A stretch of DNA of 64,000 bases from Streptomyces marinisediminis. Its GTDB lineage: Bacteria; Actinomycetota; Actinomycetes; Streptomycetales; Streptomycetaceae. How positions within the stretch are numbered: the stretch's first letter is position 1; every line of letters starts with the position of its first letter. Shown here piece by piece: positions 36,253-45,748 of this stretch. The position numbers were made by a program, and so were the translations under genes. The notes under the pieces were generated by a model. It was not told the DNA's origin, did not search any database, and was given only the letters and a program-made list of their open reading frames with translations. The stretch covers positions 185,124-249,123 of the forward strand of contig NZ_JAPKFL010000006.1 of the NCBI RefSeq assembly GCF_026262575.1, in the 5' to 3' direction.

Positions 36253-36608
36253 GTAGCGTGGGTGAACACCCGTTCACCTCGGCGGTCAAGCCGCTGGTGG
36301 ACGCGATGGGTGGCGAGATCGTCGCCGTGGAGCGGGCGGGCGAGGGCGACGTGGTGCTCGCCTGGGAGGGCGAGGACGTCCTCGCCGTCCGGCTGCCCCA
36401 CCTCTCGGAGTCCCTGGACCACATCCTGGCCGGCCTGGAGCGGACCGAGGGCCGCCCGCTGAGCGAGCTGGACCGCAAGTCGAAGCAGCGCGTGGTGCGC
36501 CTGCTGGAGTCGCGGGGCGCGTTCTCCGTCCGGCACGGCGTCGAGACGGTCGCCACCGCGCTCGGCGTCAGCCGCTTCACGGTCTACAACTACCTCAACC
36601 GCCAGTAG
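36249..36608 (+). CDS. Small helix-turn-helix protein (YheO/DauR C-terminal type)
   Basis: A 119-residue protein from ATG 36249. The C-terminal half (KQRVVRLLESRGAFSVRHGV, then ALGVSRFTVYNYLNRQ) matches the DNA-binding end of YheO/DauR regulators (HTH_22). The N-terminal half is too short for their PAS domain but has a beta-rich GEIVAVERAGEGDVVLAWEG stretch. Its position directly before the uricase operon makes it a candidate regulator of that operon, possibly through the TCAACA-N3-TGTTGA palindromes. That link is unproven. Confidence 0.7.
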   Translation: MSSVGEHPFTSAVKPLVDAMGGEIVAVERAGEGDVVLAWEGEDVLAVRLPHLSESLDHILAGLERTEGRPLSELDRKSKQRVVRLLESRGAFSVRHGVETVATALGVSRFTVYNYLNRQ

Positions 36609-37026
36609 CTCCCCGGCGCCCCGGCCGCCGCCACCCGCACCCGGAGCGCCGGCGGCCGGGTCGTGCCGTGCTCCCGCGCCGGTTCGGAGCCCTTTCCCGG
36701 GTGCGCGCTGGCCTCTGCCGCCCGGCCCCGCGTGCCACGGGTCGTCGTCCCGGCCCGGAGGAGCCTGGCGGGGTCACGGCGCCCGGCTCCGTCGGGCCGT
36801 CGCGGCGGGGGTGCTCGCCGTGCTCTCCGGCCGGGCGGCGGCGACCCCGCACGCTCTTCTCCGCTCTGCCGCGCAGCGCCGGCGCGGGCGGGCGCGGGCC
36901 CGGGGGCGGCCCCTCGGGCGGGGCGGAACCAGGGCGCGCCCCAGGCGCGGCGACGCCCGCGCCTGGGGCGGCGGGTCGGGTGCTGGGCCGCCCCGGGGCC
37001 GCCCCGCGCCCCCGCCGCAACAATGT
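36609..37026. other. Gap before the uricase operon
   Basis: About 420 bases with several G+C-rich inverted stretches and low-complexity open frames on both strands, none with an RBS and a protein-like sequence. No gene is called. The uricase promoter is expected near its right end, around the palindrome at 37027-37041. Confidence 0.5.
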
Positions 37027-37041
37027 TCAACAAAGTGTTGA
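37027..37041. promoter_or_regulatory. Palindrome of the TCAACA-N3-TGTTGA class upstream of the uricase operon
   Basis: TCAACAAAGTGTTGA, a perfect inverted repeat with 3-base centre, 66 bases before the first gene of the operon. It is identical in its arms to the catalase site. Confidence 0.7.
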
Positions 37042-37106
37042 CGGGGCGTTCCCCGGGGGCTTAGCTATTGCGCAGCACAGCCCGCACCACGGCCAGAGAG
37101 GCTCCC

Positions 37107-37613
37107 GTGACTTCGAGTACGGCACCGGGGCTGACCCGGTTCAACACCGCTGACGAGGGCGAGGCCCGCGCCGCGCTCCACGAGGTCTGCGCCTCGTCGA
37201 CGTGGGTGAGCAAGCTGCTGGCCCAGCGTCCGTACGCCGACGCCGCGGCCCTGTTCACCGCGAGCGACGCCGCGATGGCCGAGCTGAGCGACGCCGATCT
37301 CGCCGAGGCGATGGCCGGACACCCGCCCATCGGCCGCCCCAAGCCGGGGGACCCGGCCTCCTCGCGCGAGCAGCGGGGGATGGCCGGTGCCTCCGCGGAG
37401 CTCCAGGCCGAGATGCTCGAACTCAACCTGGCCTACCAGGAGGCGTTCGGGCACGTCTTCCTCATCTGCGCCACCGGCCTGACCGGCGAGCAGATGCGCG
37501 ACGCGATCCGCGCCCGGATGCGGAACACGCCGGAGCGGGAGCGGGAGAACGTCCGCACCGAACTGGTGAAGATCAACCGCATCCGGCTGACCCGCCTCGC
37601 CCAAGGAGCCTGA
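37107..37613 (+). CDS. OHCU decarboxylase
   Basis: 2-Oxo-4-hydroxy-4-carboxy-5-ureidoimidazoline decarboxylase, 168 residues from GTG 37107 (RBS AGAGAGG). Typical motifs are LTRFNTADEGEARAAL, the active-site GHPPIGRPK (catalytic His, usually GHPRIG), SSREQRGM and NLAYQEAFGHVFLICATG. It performs the last step from HIU product OHCU to S-allantoin. The gene is first in the three-gene uricase operon, six bases before the HIU hydrolase gene. A longer frame from 37068 is open but lacks an RBS. Confidence 0.92.
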   Translation: MTSSTAPGLTRFNTADEGEARAALHEVCASSTWVSKLLAQRPYADAAALFTASDAAMAELSDADLAEAMAGHPPIGRPKPGDPASSREQRGMAGASAELQAEMLELNLAYQEAFGHVFLICATGLTGEQMRDAIRARMRNTPERERENVRTELVKINRIRLTRLAQGA

Positions 37614-37618
37614 ACCAG

Positions 37619-38008
37619 ATGAGCACCCCGACGACCGCCTCGGTGTCCACCCACATCCTGGACACCAGCATCGGACGCCCGGCGGGCGGCGTGGCCGTCC
37701 GGCTGTCGGCCCGCGCCGGGAGCGCCGGCGCGTGGACCGCGCACGGCGCCTCGCGGACCGACGGCGACGGGCGCTGCAAGGACCTTCCGGCGCTGCCGGA
37801 GGGCACCACCCACGTGCGGCTGGACTTCGAGGTCGAGCCGTACTTCTCCACCCAGCAAGCCGAGGAACAGCAGGACGCCCCCCGCGCAAGGGACAGCGGT
37901 GTCTTCTTCCCCGAGGTGGCGATCGTCTTCGCCGTCAACCCGGGCGAGCACTACCACGTACCGCTGCTGCTCAACCCGTTCGGCTACTCCGTGTACCGAG
38001 GGAGCTGA
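37619..38008 (+). CDS. 5-Hydroxyisourate hydrolase (transthyretin-like)
   Basis: A 129-residue protein from ATG 37619. It begins with the family signature VSTHILDTSIGRPAGGVAVRL and ends with the diagnostic C-terminal tetrapeptide YRGS. Active-site His, Arg and Ser of that family (HILD, RTDGDGR and YRGS regions) are present. It hydrolyses HIU from uricase to OHCU. The middle gene of the operon, eight bases before uricase. Confidence 0.95.
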   Translation: MSTPTTASVSTHILDTSIGRPAGGVAVRLSARAGSAGAWTAHGASRTDGDGRCKDLPALPEGTTHVRLDFEVEPYFSTQQAEEQQDAPRARDSGVFFPEVAIVFAVNPGEHYHVPLLLNPFGYSVYRGS

Positions 38009-38016
38009 CACCTGAC

Positions 38017-38949
38017 ATGCCCACGATTCTCGGCCAGAACCAGTACGGCAAAGCGGAGAACCGCGTCGTCAAGATCACCCGCGAGGGCGACACCCACCAC
38101 ATCAAGGACCTGAACGTCTCGGTCGCCCTCTCGGGCGACATGGACGAGGTCCACTACTCCGGCTCCAACGCCCACGTGCTGCCCACGGACACCACCAAGA
38201 ACACGGTGTTCGCCTTCGCCAAGGGGCACGGGATCGAGTCCGCCGAGCAGTTCGGCATCCACCTGGCCCGGCACTTCGTCGAGTCCCAGGAGCCGATCAA
38301 GCGGGCGCGCATCCGCGTCGAGGAGTACGCCTGGGACCGGATCGCCACCTCCGACTCCGGCGGCCGCTTCATCGGCGCCGACGAGGTGCGGCACTCCTTC
38401 GTCCGCAACGGCCAGGAGACGCGCACCGCGCAGGTCACCTACGACGGCGAGAGCTTCCAGGTCTTCTCCGGCCTGAAGGACCTCACCGTCATGAACTCCA
38501 CCAACTCGGAGTTCTGGGGGTACGTCAAGGACCGGTACACCACCTTGAAGGAGGCCTACGACCGCATCCTGGCGACCGAGGTCACCGGCTGGTGGCGGCA
38601 CAACTGGACGAGCGACGAGCAGCGCATGCCCCAGTGGGAGCGCAGCTACGCCCGCACCAAGCAGCACCTGCTGGACGCGTTCGTGGAGACGTACTCCCTC
38701 TCGCTCCAGCAGACGCTCTACCAGATGGGCGCGCGGGTCATCAACAGCCGCAGCGAGATAGACGAGATCCGCTTCTCGCTGCCGAACAAGCACCACTTCC
38801 TGGTGGACCTCGAACCGTTCGGGCTGACCAACGACAGCGCCGACGGGGCGGTGTACTTCGCGGCCGACCGCCCCTACGGGCTCATCGAGGCCACCATCCT
38901 GCGGGACGGCTGCGAGCCGCAGATCCCGGTCGACATGACGAACCTGTAG
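38017..38949 (+). CDS. Uricase (urate oxidase)
   Basis: A 310-residue cofactor-free oxidase from ATG 38017. Two uricase domains are visible, with GQNQYGKAENRVVKI near the start, VLPTDTTKNTVFAFAK (the Thr of the catalytic dyad) and SLPNKHHFLVDL near the end. It oxidises urate to 5-hydroxyisourate with release of hydrogen peroxide, which explains the neighbouring catalase. It is the last gene of the operon. The gap 38950-39139 contains an imperfect G+C-rich hairpin. Confidence 0.95.
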   Translation: MPTILGQNQYGKAENRVVKITREGDTHHIKDLNVSVALSGDMDEVHYSGSNAHVLPTDTTKNTVFAFAKGHGIESAEQFGIHLARHFVESQEPIKRARIRVEEYAWDRIATSDSGGRFIGADEVRHSFVRNGQETRTAQVTYDGESFQVFSGLKDLTVMNSTNSEFWGYVKDRYTTLKEAYDRILATEVTGWWRHNWTSDEQRMPQWERSYARTKQHLLDAFVETYSLSLQQTLYQMGARVINSRSEIDEIRFSLPNKHHFLVDLEPFGLTNDSADGAVYFAADRPYGLIEATILRDGCEPQIPVDMTNL

Positions 38950-39139
38950 GACCGCGGCACACCCGGCGGGCGGCCCGTCCACCCGGACGAGCCGCCCACC
39001 GGACCCCTGACGCGCGCGCCGGCGTCACGCATCTCCGGGGGTGAGCGGGGGCATCTGCGCAGCACACACCGGGCCCGGTCGGCACCCCGCCCGACCTCAA
39101 GGGCCCGCAACCGACGGTTGGGAAGCACGAGGTAATCCC

Positions 39140-40528
39140 ATGGCTGCTACAGCACCTGAGCGCATCGTCGTCGAGAACTGCGCCATCGCCACCGTGGACG
39201 CGGACGACACCGAGTACGCCGCCGGACACGTCGTCGTCGCGGACAACGTGATCGAGGCGGTCGGCGCGGGCGCGGCCCCCCGGGGCCTGGAGAACGTCGT
39301 CCGGCGGATCGACGGCACCGGCCACCTGGCCACCCCCGGCCTGGTCAACACCCACCACCACTTCTACCAGTGGATCACCCGCGGTCTCGCCCAGGACTGC
39401 AACCTGTTCGACTGGCTCGTCACGCTCTACCCGGTCTGGGCGCGCATCGACGAGGAGATGGTCCACGCGGCGGCCCAGGGCTCGCTGGGCATGATGGCCC
39501 GCGGCGGTGTCACCACCGCCATGGACCACCACTACGTCTTCCCGCGCGGCGCCGGTGACCTGCTGGGCGCCGAGATCCGCGCGGCCCGCGAGATGGGCGT
39601 GCGCTTCACCGCCGCGCGCGGCTCGATGGACCGCGGCGAGTCGGACGGCGGCCTGCCGCCGGACTTCGCCGTCGAGAGCCTGGACGTCGCGCTCGCGGAG
39701 ACCGAGGCGGCCATCGACCGGTACCACGACGCCTCCTTCGGCTCCATGCTGCACATCGCCGCCGCGCCGTGCTCGCCCTTCTCCGTCTCCACCGACCTGC
39801 TGCGCGAGGCGGCCGTGCTGGCCCGGCGCAAGGGCGTGCGGCTGCACACGCACGGTTCGGAGACCGTGGAGGAGGAGAAGTTCTGCCACGAGCGGTTCGG
39901 CATGGGGCCCACCGACTACTTCGAGTCCACCGGCTGTCTGGGCGAGGACGTGTGGATGGCGCACTGCGTCCACATGAACGACGCCGACATCACCGCGTTC
40001 GCCCGCACCGGCACGGGCGTGGCCCACTGCCCGTCGTCCAACGCCCGGCTGGCCGCCGGCATCGCCCGGGTGCCCGACATGCTCGCCGCGGGCGTCCCCG
40101 TCGGGCTGGGCGTGGACGGCACCGCATCCAACGAGTCCGGCGAGCTGCACACCGAACTGCGCAACGCCCTGCTCATCAACCGGCTCGGCGGTCACCGGGA
40201 GCACGCGCTCAACGCCCGGCAGGCCCTGCGCCTGGGCACCTTCGGCGGCGCCCAGGTCCTCGGCCGCGCGGCCGAGATCGGCTCCCTGGAGGCCGGCAAG
40301 CTGGCCGACCTGGTGCTGTGGAAGCTCGACGGCATCGGCCACGCCTCCATCGCCGACCCGGTCGCCGCGCTGGTCTTCGGCGCGGCCGCGCCCGTGACGC
40401 TGTCCCTGGTCAACGGCCGGCCCGTCGTCGAGGCGGGCCGCCTCACCACGGTGGACGAGGACGCCGTCGCGCGCGACACCCGGGAGCAGGCCCAGCGCCT
40501 CGCCCGGATCGCGGCCGACGCGTCCTGA
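39140..40528 (+). CDS. 8-Oxoguanine/guanine deaminase-type amidohydrolase
   Basis: A 462-residue amidohydrolase from ATG 39140; an in-frame ATG at 39041 would add 33 atypical residues. Metal-site motifs are NTHHHFYQW (HxH region), THGSETVEEE, MAHCVHMND and GLGVDGTASNESGEL with the catalytic Asp. The HHHFYQW form and the VENC start are typical of 8-oxoguanine deaminases rather than classical guanine deaminase. It would give xanthine or 8-oxoxanthine/urate for the pathway. It lies between uricase and a nucleobase permease. Confidence 0.85.
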   Translation: MAATAPERIVVENCAIATVDADDTEYAAGHVVVADNVIEAVGAGAAPRGLENVVRRIDGTGHLATPGLVNTHHHFYQWITRGLAQDCNLFDWLVTLYPVWARIDEEMVHAAAQGSLGMMARGGVTTAMDHHYVFPRGAGDLLGAEIRAAREMGVRFTAARGSMDRGESDGGLPPDFAVESLDVALAETEAAIDRYHDASFGSMLHIAAAPCSPFSVSTDLLREAAVLARRKGVRLHTHGSETVEEEKFCHERFGMGPTDYFESTGCLGEDVWMAHCVHMNDADITAFARTGTGVAHCPSSNARLAAGIARVPDMLAAGVPVGLGVDGTASNESGELHTELRNALLINRLGGHREHALNARQALRLGTFGGAQVLGRAAEIGSLEAGKLADLVLWKLDGIGHASIADPVAALVFGAAAPVTLSLVNGRPVVEAGRLTTVDEDAVARDTREQAQRLARIAADAS

Positions 40529-40579
40529 CGGTCCGCCCCACCAAGACTCCGGCCGGGAGGGACGGCTCCCGGTCGGTGG

Positions 40580-40604
40580 TTCAGGGCCCGAGCGGGGCCC
40601 TGAA
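40580..40604 (+). terminator. First hairpin after the deaminase gene
   Basis: TTCAGGGCCC (40580-40589) and GGGCCCTGAA (40595-40604), perfect 10-bp stem, 5-base loop. Confidence 0.65.
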
Positions 40605-40611
40605 CGAACGG

Positions 40612-40653
40612 CCGGGGCGGGGGCGCGCCCTACGGTACGCGCCCCCGCCCCGG
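40612..40653 (+). terminator. Second, longer hairpin after the deaminase gene
   Basis: A perfect 16-bp stem (40612-40627 with 40638-40653) and 10-base loop. It isolates the deaminase from the permease gene. Confidence 0.75.
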
Positions 40654-40762
40654 TACCCCCTCCGCCTCCGCTCCGCTCCCCCCACTCCAGGCACCACACC
40701 GCACAACCTCCCTGAAACCCTCGCCGCGTCCCCGGCGGCGCAGTAACCGACAGGAGGACCGA

Positions 40763-42202
40763 GTGTCCGCTAGGCCCGGAACCGGGAACACCAGCAGCAC
40801 CGGCACCGACAGCGCGCGAGCAGAGGCGTCACGGCACCCCGTGGACGAAGTCCTGCCCCCACTGAAAATGATCACCAGCGGGCTCCAGCACGTGGCCGCC
40901 ATGTACGCCGGGGTGGTCGCCGTCCCCCTGGTCATCGGCGCCGCGGCCCAGCTCGGCCCGGCCGACACGACGCTGCTGATGGCCGCGAGCCTGTTCACCG
41001 CGGGCATAGCCACCCTGCTCCAGACCCTCGGCGTCTGGCGGATCGGCGCCCGCCTGCCCTTCGTCAACGGCGTCTCCTTCGGCGGCGTCGCGGCCATGAC
41101 CGCCATCATCGCGGCCGAGGGCGGCCGCTCGGGCCTGCCCGTCATCTTCGGCGCCGTCATCGTCGCCGGGCTCCTGGCCTTCGCCCTCAGTAGCTGGTTC
41201 TGCAAGCTCGTCCGCTTCTTCCCGCCCGTCGTCACCGGCAGCGTCATCACCCTCATCGGGCTCTCGCTGCTGCCCGTCGCGTTCGGCTGGATCGTCGACG
41301 GGGCCGGGGAGGGGGGTGCGGCGCCGATGGGGAACATCGGCCTCGCCGCGGTCGCCCTCGTCATCACCCTGGCCGTCCGCCGCTACGCCCGCGGCTTCCT
41401 GCAGTCGGTCGCCATCCTCGTCGGCCTGGTCGCGGGCACGGTCATCGCGGTCCCGCTGGGCATGGCCGACTTCTCCGGGCTGGGGGAGGCCGGGCTCCTC
41501 GGCTTCCCCACCCCCTTCCACTTCGGGCCGCCGCAGTTCTCCATCCCGGCGATCCTCTCCATGTGCATCGTGATGCTGGTGATCATGACCGAGTCGACGG
41601 CCGACATGATCGCGCTGGGCCGGATCGTGGACAAGCCGGTGGACGAGCGGACCATCGCCGCCGGCCTGCGCGCCGACGCCCTGGGCAGCGCCGTCGCGCC
41701 CGTCTTCAACGGCTTCGCGGCCAGCGCCTTCGCGCAGAACGTCGGCCTGGTGGCGATGTCGAAGGTGCGCAGCCGCTTCGTCGTCGCGGTCGGCGGGGCC
41801 ATCCTCATCGTGCTGGGCCTGTGCCCGCTGGCCGCCGCGCTCGTCTCGGCCGTGCCCCTGCCGGTGCTCGGCGGCGTCGGAGTCGTCCTCTTCGGCACCA
41901 TCGCGGTGAGCGGCATCCAGACGCTGGTCCAGGCCGGGTTGGACCAGGGGGAGAACGCCCTCATCGTCGCGGTCACCCTCGGCGTCGGGCTGGCCCCGGA
42001 GATGGCCCACGGCTTCTACGAGCGCTTCCCGGACAGCGCCACGATCATCCTGGACTCCGGCATCAGCACCGGCTGCATCCTGGCGGTCCTGCTCAACCTG
42101 CTCTTCAACCACCTGCGGGCACGCAAAGGGGACCCGCGGGCCCCGCTGGGTGCCCCCACGGAACCGAAGGTCACCCCGCAGGCGGCCGCCCACCTGCACT
42201 GA
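40763..42202 (+). CDS. NCS2-family xanthine/urate-type permease
   Basis: A 479-residue membrane protein from GTG 40763 after AGGAGG. About 12-14 hydrophobic segments; NCS2 (nucleobase:cation symporter-2) signatures include LQHVAAMYAGVVAVPLVIG, RLPFVNGVSFGGVAAM, VVTGSVITLIG, ESTADMIALGRIV and SAFAQNVGLVAMSKV. The Q-N-x-G motif (FAQNVGLV) is that of xanthine and urate transporters. It differs from the AzgA-type permease at 22460, so the organism has both a purine-base and a probable xanthine/urate importer here. Confidence 0.88.
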   Translation: MSARPGTGNTSSTGTDSARAEASRHPVDEVLPPLKMITSGLQHVAAMYAGVVAVPLVIGAAAQLGPADTTLLMAASLFTAGIATLLQTLGVWRIGARLPFVNGVSFGGVAAMTAIIAAEGGRSGLPVIFGAVIVAGLLAFALSSWFCKLVRFFPPVVTGSVITLIGLSLLPVAFGWIVDGAGEGGAAPMGNIGLAAVALVITLAVRRYARGFLQSVAILVGLVAGTVIAVPLGMADFSGLGEAGLLGFPTPFHFGPPQFSIPAILSMCIVMLVIMTESTADMIALGRIVDKPVDERTIAAGLRADALGSAVAPVFNGFAASAFAQNVGLVAMSKVRSRFVVAVGGAILIVLGLCPLAAALVSAVPLPVLGGVGVVLFGTIAVSGIQTLVQAGLDQGENALIVAVTLGVGLAPEMAHGFYERFPDSATIILDSGISTGCILAVLLNLLFNHLRARKGDPRAPLGAPTEPKVTPQAAAHLH

Positions 42203-43097
42203 CCCCGCGCGTCCGGCGTCCTCCGCGAGCCCCGTCCCGTGCCGTTCCCCACGCCCGGGCCGGGGCCGCGGCGTTCCGGGGCACTCGCCGCGGCTTCGGC
42301 CCGGGCGTGGGCGTCGCCGAGACGTGGCCCGGACGGGTACGGGCTGAGCGGCGCAGTACCGGTTGCGCACCGGCGGCGCGAACGGCGCGCGACGACGACC
42401 GTTCGCGTGCCGCGTACGCACCCGGGCGTAGCGCCCTCACGGCCCGTGCCCGACTGTCCGCGGCGGCACGACCCGCTCCTGTGCCCGAGCGGGTGCCCGC
42501 CGCGTGGGCTCAGGTCCTCCGCCCTTCGTTGGCCGGTCCCGCCGGTAGCGCGGGGAACGAGCGGGGGCCTGCGGTTCCGGAGGCGGGCGCAGAAGCCAGC
42601 GGAAGCTCCCCGAGAGGCGTGCGGGTCGTTGCCCTCTCCGCCCCGAGGTCTCTCCACGTCGCACACCGCCCTCCGCCCGACCACCCGTCCGCCGGGCGGG
42701 GCCGTGGCAAGCCCGCCCACCGGCCGAGGGCGACGTGTTCGCGCCATGTGGGCTGTTCGGCTGGGCTGGTCGCCGGACGGCCTGCGGCTTGTTCGCACCC
42801 CTCGTGTGGCAGGAGCGTACGGCGCACCGCCGCACACGCGCGTGATCGGCGGCGACGTGAGGGCGCTCTCTTCTCACGACCGCGGCTTTCACAGTTGGAC
42901 GTGGTGCGTGTGTGGTCGAGGTTCATCATGTGTAGCCGGAAGTTCCATGCTGCTGGGCTGAGAAGCAGGAGAATGGGGCTCGGGGATATGCCACATGAAA
43001 TTGAGGGGTAAGACTTCCGGACAGTCCGAAACTACGGCTCCCGCGTGCATTACTGGACAGTACGGTGATGTGCGTGGTCAGAAATTGAGGAGGACCG
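42203..43097. other. Long gap at the left edge of the low-G+C island
   Basis: About 895 bases without a credible gene. Open frames exist on both strands but are Arg/Pro-rich with no RBS. The right 200 bases become clearly less G+C-rich. Two copies of GAAATTGAGG lie at 42997-43006 and 43081-43090, the second forming the RBS of the next gene. Between them are the small palindromes CGGACAGTCCG and TACTGGACAGTA, possible operator sites. The left part could be decayed coding sequence. Confidence 0.45.
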
Positions 43098-44006
43098 GTG
43101 GTTTCAGAGATAACAACGGAGCGGCGTGTCACGGTCCAGGGTGTTTCCACCATGTACTACGAGGCGGGACAAGGGCCGGCGGTCGTGCTCTTACACGGAA
43201 ACGCCACCAGTCCACGCGACTGGTGGCGGATTATGGAGGACCTGAGGGGCACTCAACGGGTTATCGCCCCGGCTTTGCCGGGTTTCGGCTACACCAGCCC
43301 GCTGGACAGCCTCGAGCCCGAACGTCTCGCCTCGTTCATCGCTGCCTTCCTGGACGAGGTGAAGGTGGACAAGGCGGTACTGGTGGGCCACTCGACAGGC
43401 GGGGCGCTGGCACTCGCCTTCACGCTTGCGCACCCCGACCGGGTCACGCGCTTGGCGTTGGCGGATTCAGCCGGTCTGGGCCGGTCGGTGAACCCCCTGC
43501 TGATAGCCGAGGCGCTTGTTCCGTTGCCCCTGGCGAAGGCTGCGATCGCAGTGCTGCTGCTGCCCGGGTTCGATGTGGGCAGGGTGGCTGCCGGCGCGGT
43601 GCAACTACGTCAGCCCTGGAGGGTTCCGTGGTATGTGTGGGCCACGCAGATCCGGCTCTCCCATTCGCCGACGTTTCTCCTCCAGTCGTTCAGGACAGTG
43701 CGTGAAGGAGTCGGCCTGCTGGGCCAGCGCCACGTGTACAAGGACCGGCTGCGCGAGATCCGTGTGCCGACTCTCGTCATCTGGGGGCTCACCGACCTCC
43801 TGTTTCCCGTGCGCCATGCCGTTTCGTCGGCGCGTAGGCTGCCGAGCGGAAGCCTGGCGATCATCCCTACCACCGGACACGGCTCCTACCTGGAGTGCCA
43901 CGAGGAGTTCATCGACGCTCTGGGGCCGTTCGTCCGTGACGATCTGCGGGAGGTGCGTGCGAAGGACTCTGGTGACGCGAAGGGCGCGAAAGGTAGCCAC
44001 GGATGA
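43098..44006 (+). CDS. Alpha/beta hydrolase of the PHA-synthase island
   Basis: A 302-residue alpha/beta hydrolase from GTG 43098 with a strong GAGGAGGA RBS. Motifs: oxyanion HGNATSPRDWW, nucleophile Ser in GHSTGG, acid Asp in WGLTDLLFP and His in TTGHGSYLE. There is no signal peptide. It overlaps the PHA-synthase gene by four bases. Codons such as GTA, GGT and CTT are more frequent than in neighbouring genes, suggesting acquisition. Possible roles are an intracellular polyester depolymerase, thioesterase or esterase; nothing decides between these. Confidence 0.8.
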   Translation: MVSEITTERRVTVQGVSTMYYEAGQGPAVVLLHGNATSPRDWWRIMEDLRGTQRVIAPALPGFGYTSPLDSLEPERLASFIAAFLDEVKVDKAVLVGHSTGGALALAFTLAHPDRVTRLALADSAGLGRSVNPLLIAEALVPLPLAKAAIAVLLLPGFDVGRVAAGAVQLRQPWRVPWYVWATQIRLSHSPTFLLQSFRTVREGVGLLGQRHVYKDRLREIRVPTLVIWGLTDLLFPVRHAVSSARRLPSGSLAIIPTTGHGSYLECHEEFIDALGPFVRDDLREVRAKDSGDAKGAKGSHG

Positions 44007-45682
44007 GGGGCGCGGAGGAGCCCGGGAAGGGCGCGCACGCCAAAGACGGCCCGAGAAGGCCGGAGCAGTGGAGCTTGCTGCTGCGGGCACTGTATGAGAG
44101 CGTCCGGGCGGAGCAACGGTACGCGACGGAACTAGCGAAGACGGCTTGGGCCACGTGGAACGAGGGTCCGTCTCACACTGCGGCGAACCCGGTGCAGCCG
44201 GCTCCCAAGGACTGGCGCTTCACACACCCGGTCTGGTCAGCCAATCCGTACTTCCATCTGCTCCAGCAGAACCATTTGTTGGCGCAGAGGTGCGTGTCGG
44301 AGATCGTGGAAGCCCTCCCGTTGGGGGCCCGCGAGCGCGGTGTGGCGCAGGGGGTCGCTCAGTTCGTGGCCGATGCCCTGGCCCCCACCAACTTCCCGGC
44401 AGGAAACCCCGCGGCCCTGCGGACAGCGCTGGATACCGGCGGCCGGAGTCTGTTGGCTGGCGCACGGAACTTCCTCTCCGATATCACAGCGGTACGCAGA
44501 CTGCCGCCGCTCACGGATCTGGGGAAGTTCGTGAAGGGCCGGGACGTGGCCGCGACGGAGGGTTCCGTCGTCTACCGGAACCGCATCATGGAGGTCATCC
44601 AGTACAAGGCGAAGACAGGAAGCGTGTTCTCCACGCCGATCCTGGTCAGTCCGCCGTGGGTCAACCGCTACTACATTGCGGATATCGCGCCTGGGCAGAG
44701 CATCGTCGAGTCGCTTCTCGACAGAGGGCACACCATCTTCACGATGAGCTACCGGAATCCGGACGCCTCGCTGCGCGATGTCGGTTTCGACACGTACATG
44801 CGGGAGGCTCTGATACCCGCGCTCGATGTCATCGAGGACGTGACGGGGGCCGGGTCCGTCAACCTCGTCGGCGCCTGCGTCGGGGGCGTGCTGGCTCTCA
44901 TGATGGCGGCGTGGGAGGCGGATGAGAAGAGGAAACGGATCTCGACCGTCACCCTGATAAATTCGCTGATCGATTTTTCTGACTTCACGGAAACCCTGGA
45001 TGCCGGGTACAGAAGGGAGTTGGTGGAATCTCTCTTCCTGGTGGCGGACAGGCTGATGGAAGCGAAGGGTTATGTCGAGGGTAAGAACATCGACAACTTC
45101 TTCCGGTTTCTGCGCCCCAACGAACTGGTGTGGCCCCAGGTCGTCACGAGCTGGCTGTTGGGGCGAGAGTCTCCCGAACACGCCGTACTTGCCTGGAGTA
45201 GCGACTCCATCAATGTCGCCTACCGTGCCCAGCGGTACCTGCTCCGTGACCTTGTGATGAGGAACGCGCTCGCCCGGGGGGAGGCGGTCTTCGAAGGGAA
45301 GAGGCTGCGACTGGACCGCGTACGTCAGGACGTCTTCATCAGCGCCGCACGTGAGGACCATATCATTCCATGGAAATCTGCCTACCGTACCGCTGCGCTG
45401 CTGCCTGGAGACGTGCGATTCCACCTCGTTTCGGGTGGTCATATTCTGGGGAGCGCAACGCCCCCCAGGCCGAGGACCGCGAGATACTGGACGGCTGATC
45501 ACCGGATGCGTCCAGACCCGGTCGGCTGGTTCGCCGACGCCGTCGAACACCGCTCCTCATGGTGGTCAGCCTGGGGGGAATGGCTGGATCAGCGCGCCGG
45601 AGCGCGCCGCAGTCCGCCGCGGACGGGCAGCTCCCGGTATCCGGAACTGGAGAAGGCGCCCGGAAGCTACGTGCACACGTGA
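44003..45682 (+). CDS. phaC: Class I-like polyhydroxyalkanoate synthase (PhaC) homologue
   Basis: A 559-residue protein from ATG 44003. It matches PhaC throughout: the N-terminal WRFTHPVWSANPYFHLLQQ, then ALAPTNFPAGNPAALRTALD. The modified lipase box GACVGG carries the nucleophile Cys, Asp is in ARREDHIIPW-like ISAAREDHIIPW, and His in SGGHILGS. The end ELEKAPGSYVHT is also typical. PhaC polymerises hydroxyacyl-CoA. No PhaA, PhaB or recognisable phasin is in the window, so monomers must come from elsewhere or the enzyme has another acyl-transfer role. PHA synthases are not common in Streptomyces, supporting acquisition together with its neighbours. Confidence 0.88.
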   Translation: MRGAEEPGKGAHAKDGPRRPEQWSLLLRALYESVRAEQRYATELAKTAWATWNEGPSHTAANPVQPAPKDWRFTHPVWSANPYFHLLQQNHLLAQRCVSEIVEALPLGARERGVAQGVAQFVADALAPTNFPAGNPAALRTALDTGGRSLLAGARNFLSDITAVRRLPPLTDLGKFVKGRDVAATEGSVVYRNRIMEVIQYKAKTGSVFSTPILVSPPWVNRYYIADIAPGQSIVESLLDRGHTIFTMSYRNPDASLRDVGFDTYMREALIPALDVIEDVTGAGSVNLVGACVGGVLALMMAAWEADEKRKRISTVTLINSLIDFSDFTETLDAGYRRELVESLFLVADRLMEAKGYVEGKNIDNFFRFLRPNELVWPQVVTSWLLGRESPEHAVLAWSSDSINVAYRAQRYLLRDLVMRNALARGEAVFEGKRLRLDRVRQDVFISAAREDHIIPWKSAYRTAALLPGDVRFHLVSGGHILGSATPPRPRTARYWTADHRMRPDPVGWFADAVEHRSSWWSAWGEWLDQRAGARRSPPRTGSSRYPELEKAPGSYVHT

Positions 45683-45748
45683 CACTGAGACGCACCTCGA
45701 TCCGTGCGCCTTCAGGGCAAGGCAGTCGATGTGTTCTAGGGGAATGCG

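Noticed and set aside
42239..42961. 240-codon frame and opposite-strand frames in the gap before the PHA island
   Set aside because: They are Arg/Pro-rich with no RBS and no domain, and several frames compete in the same place.
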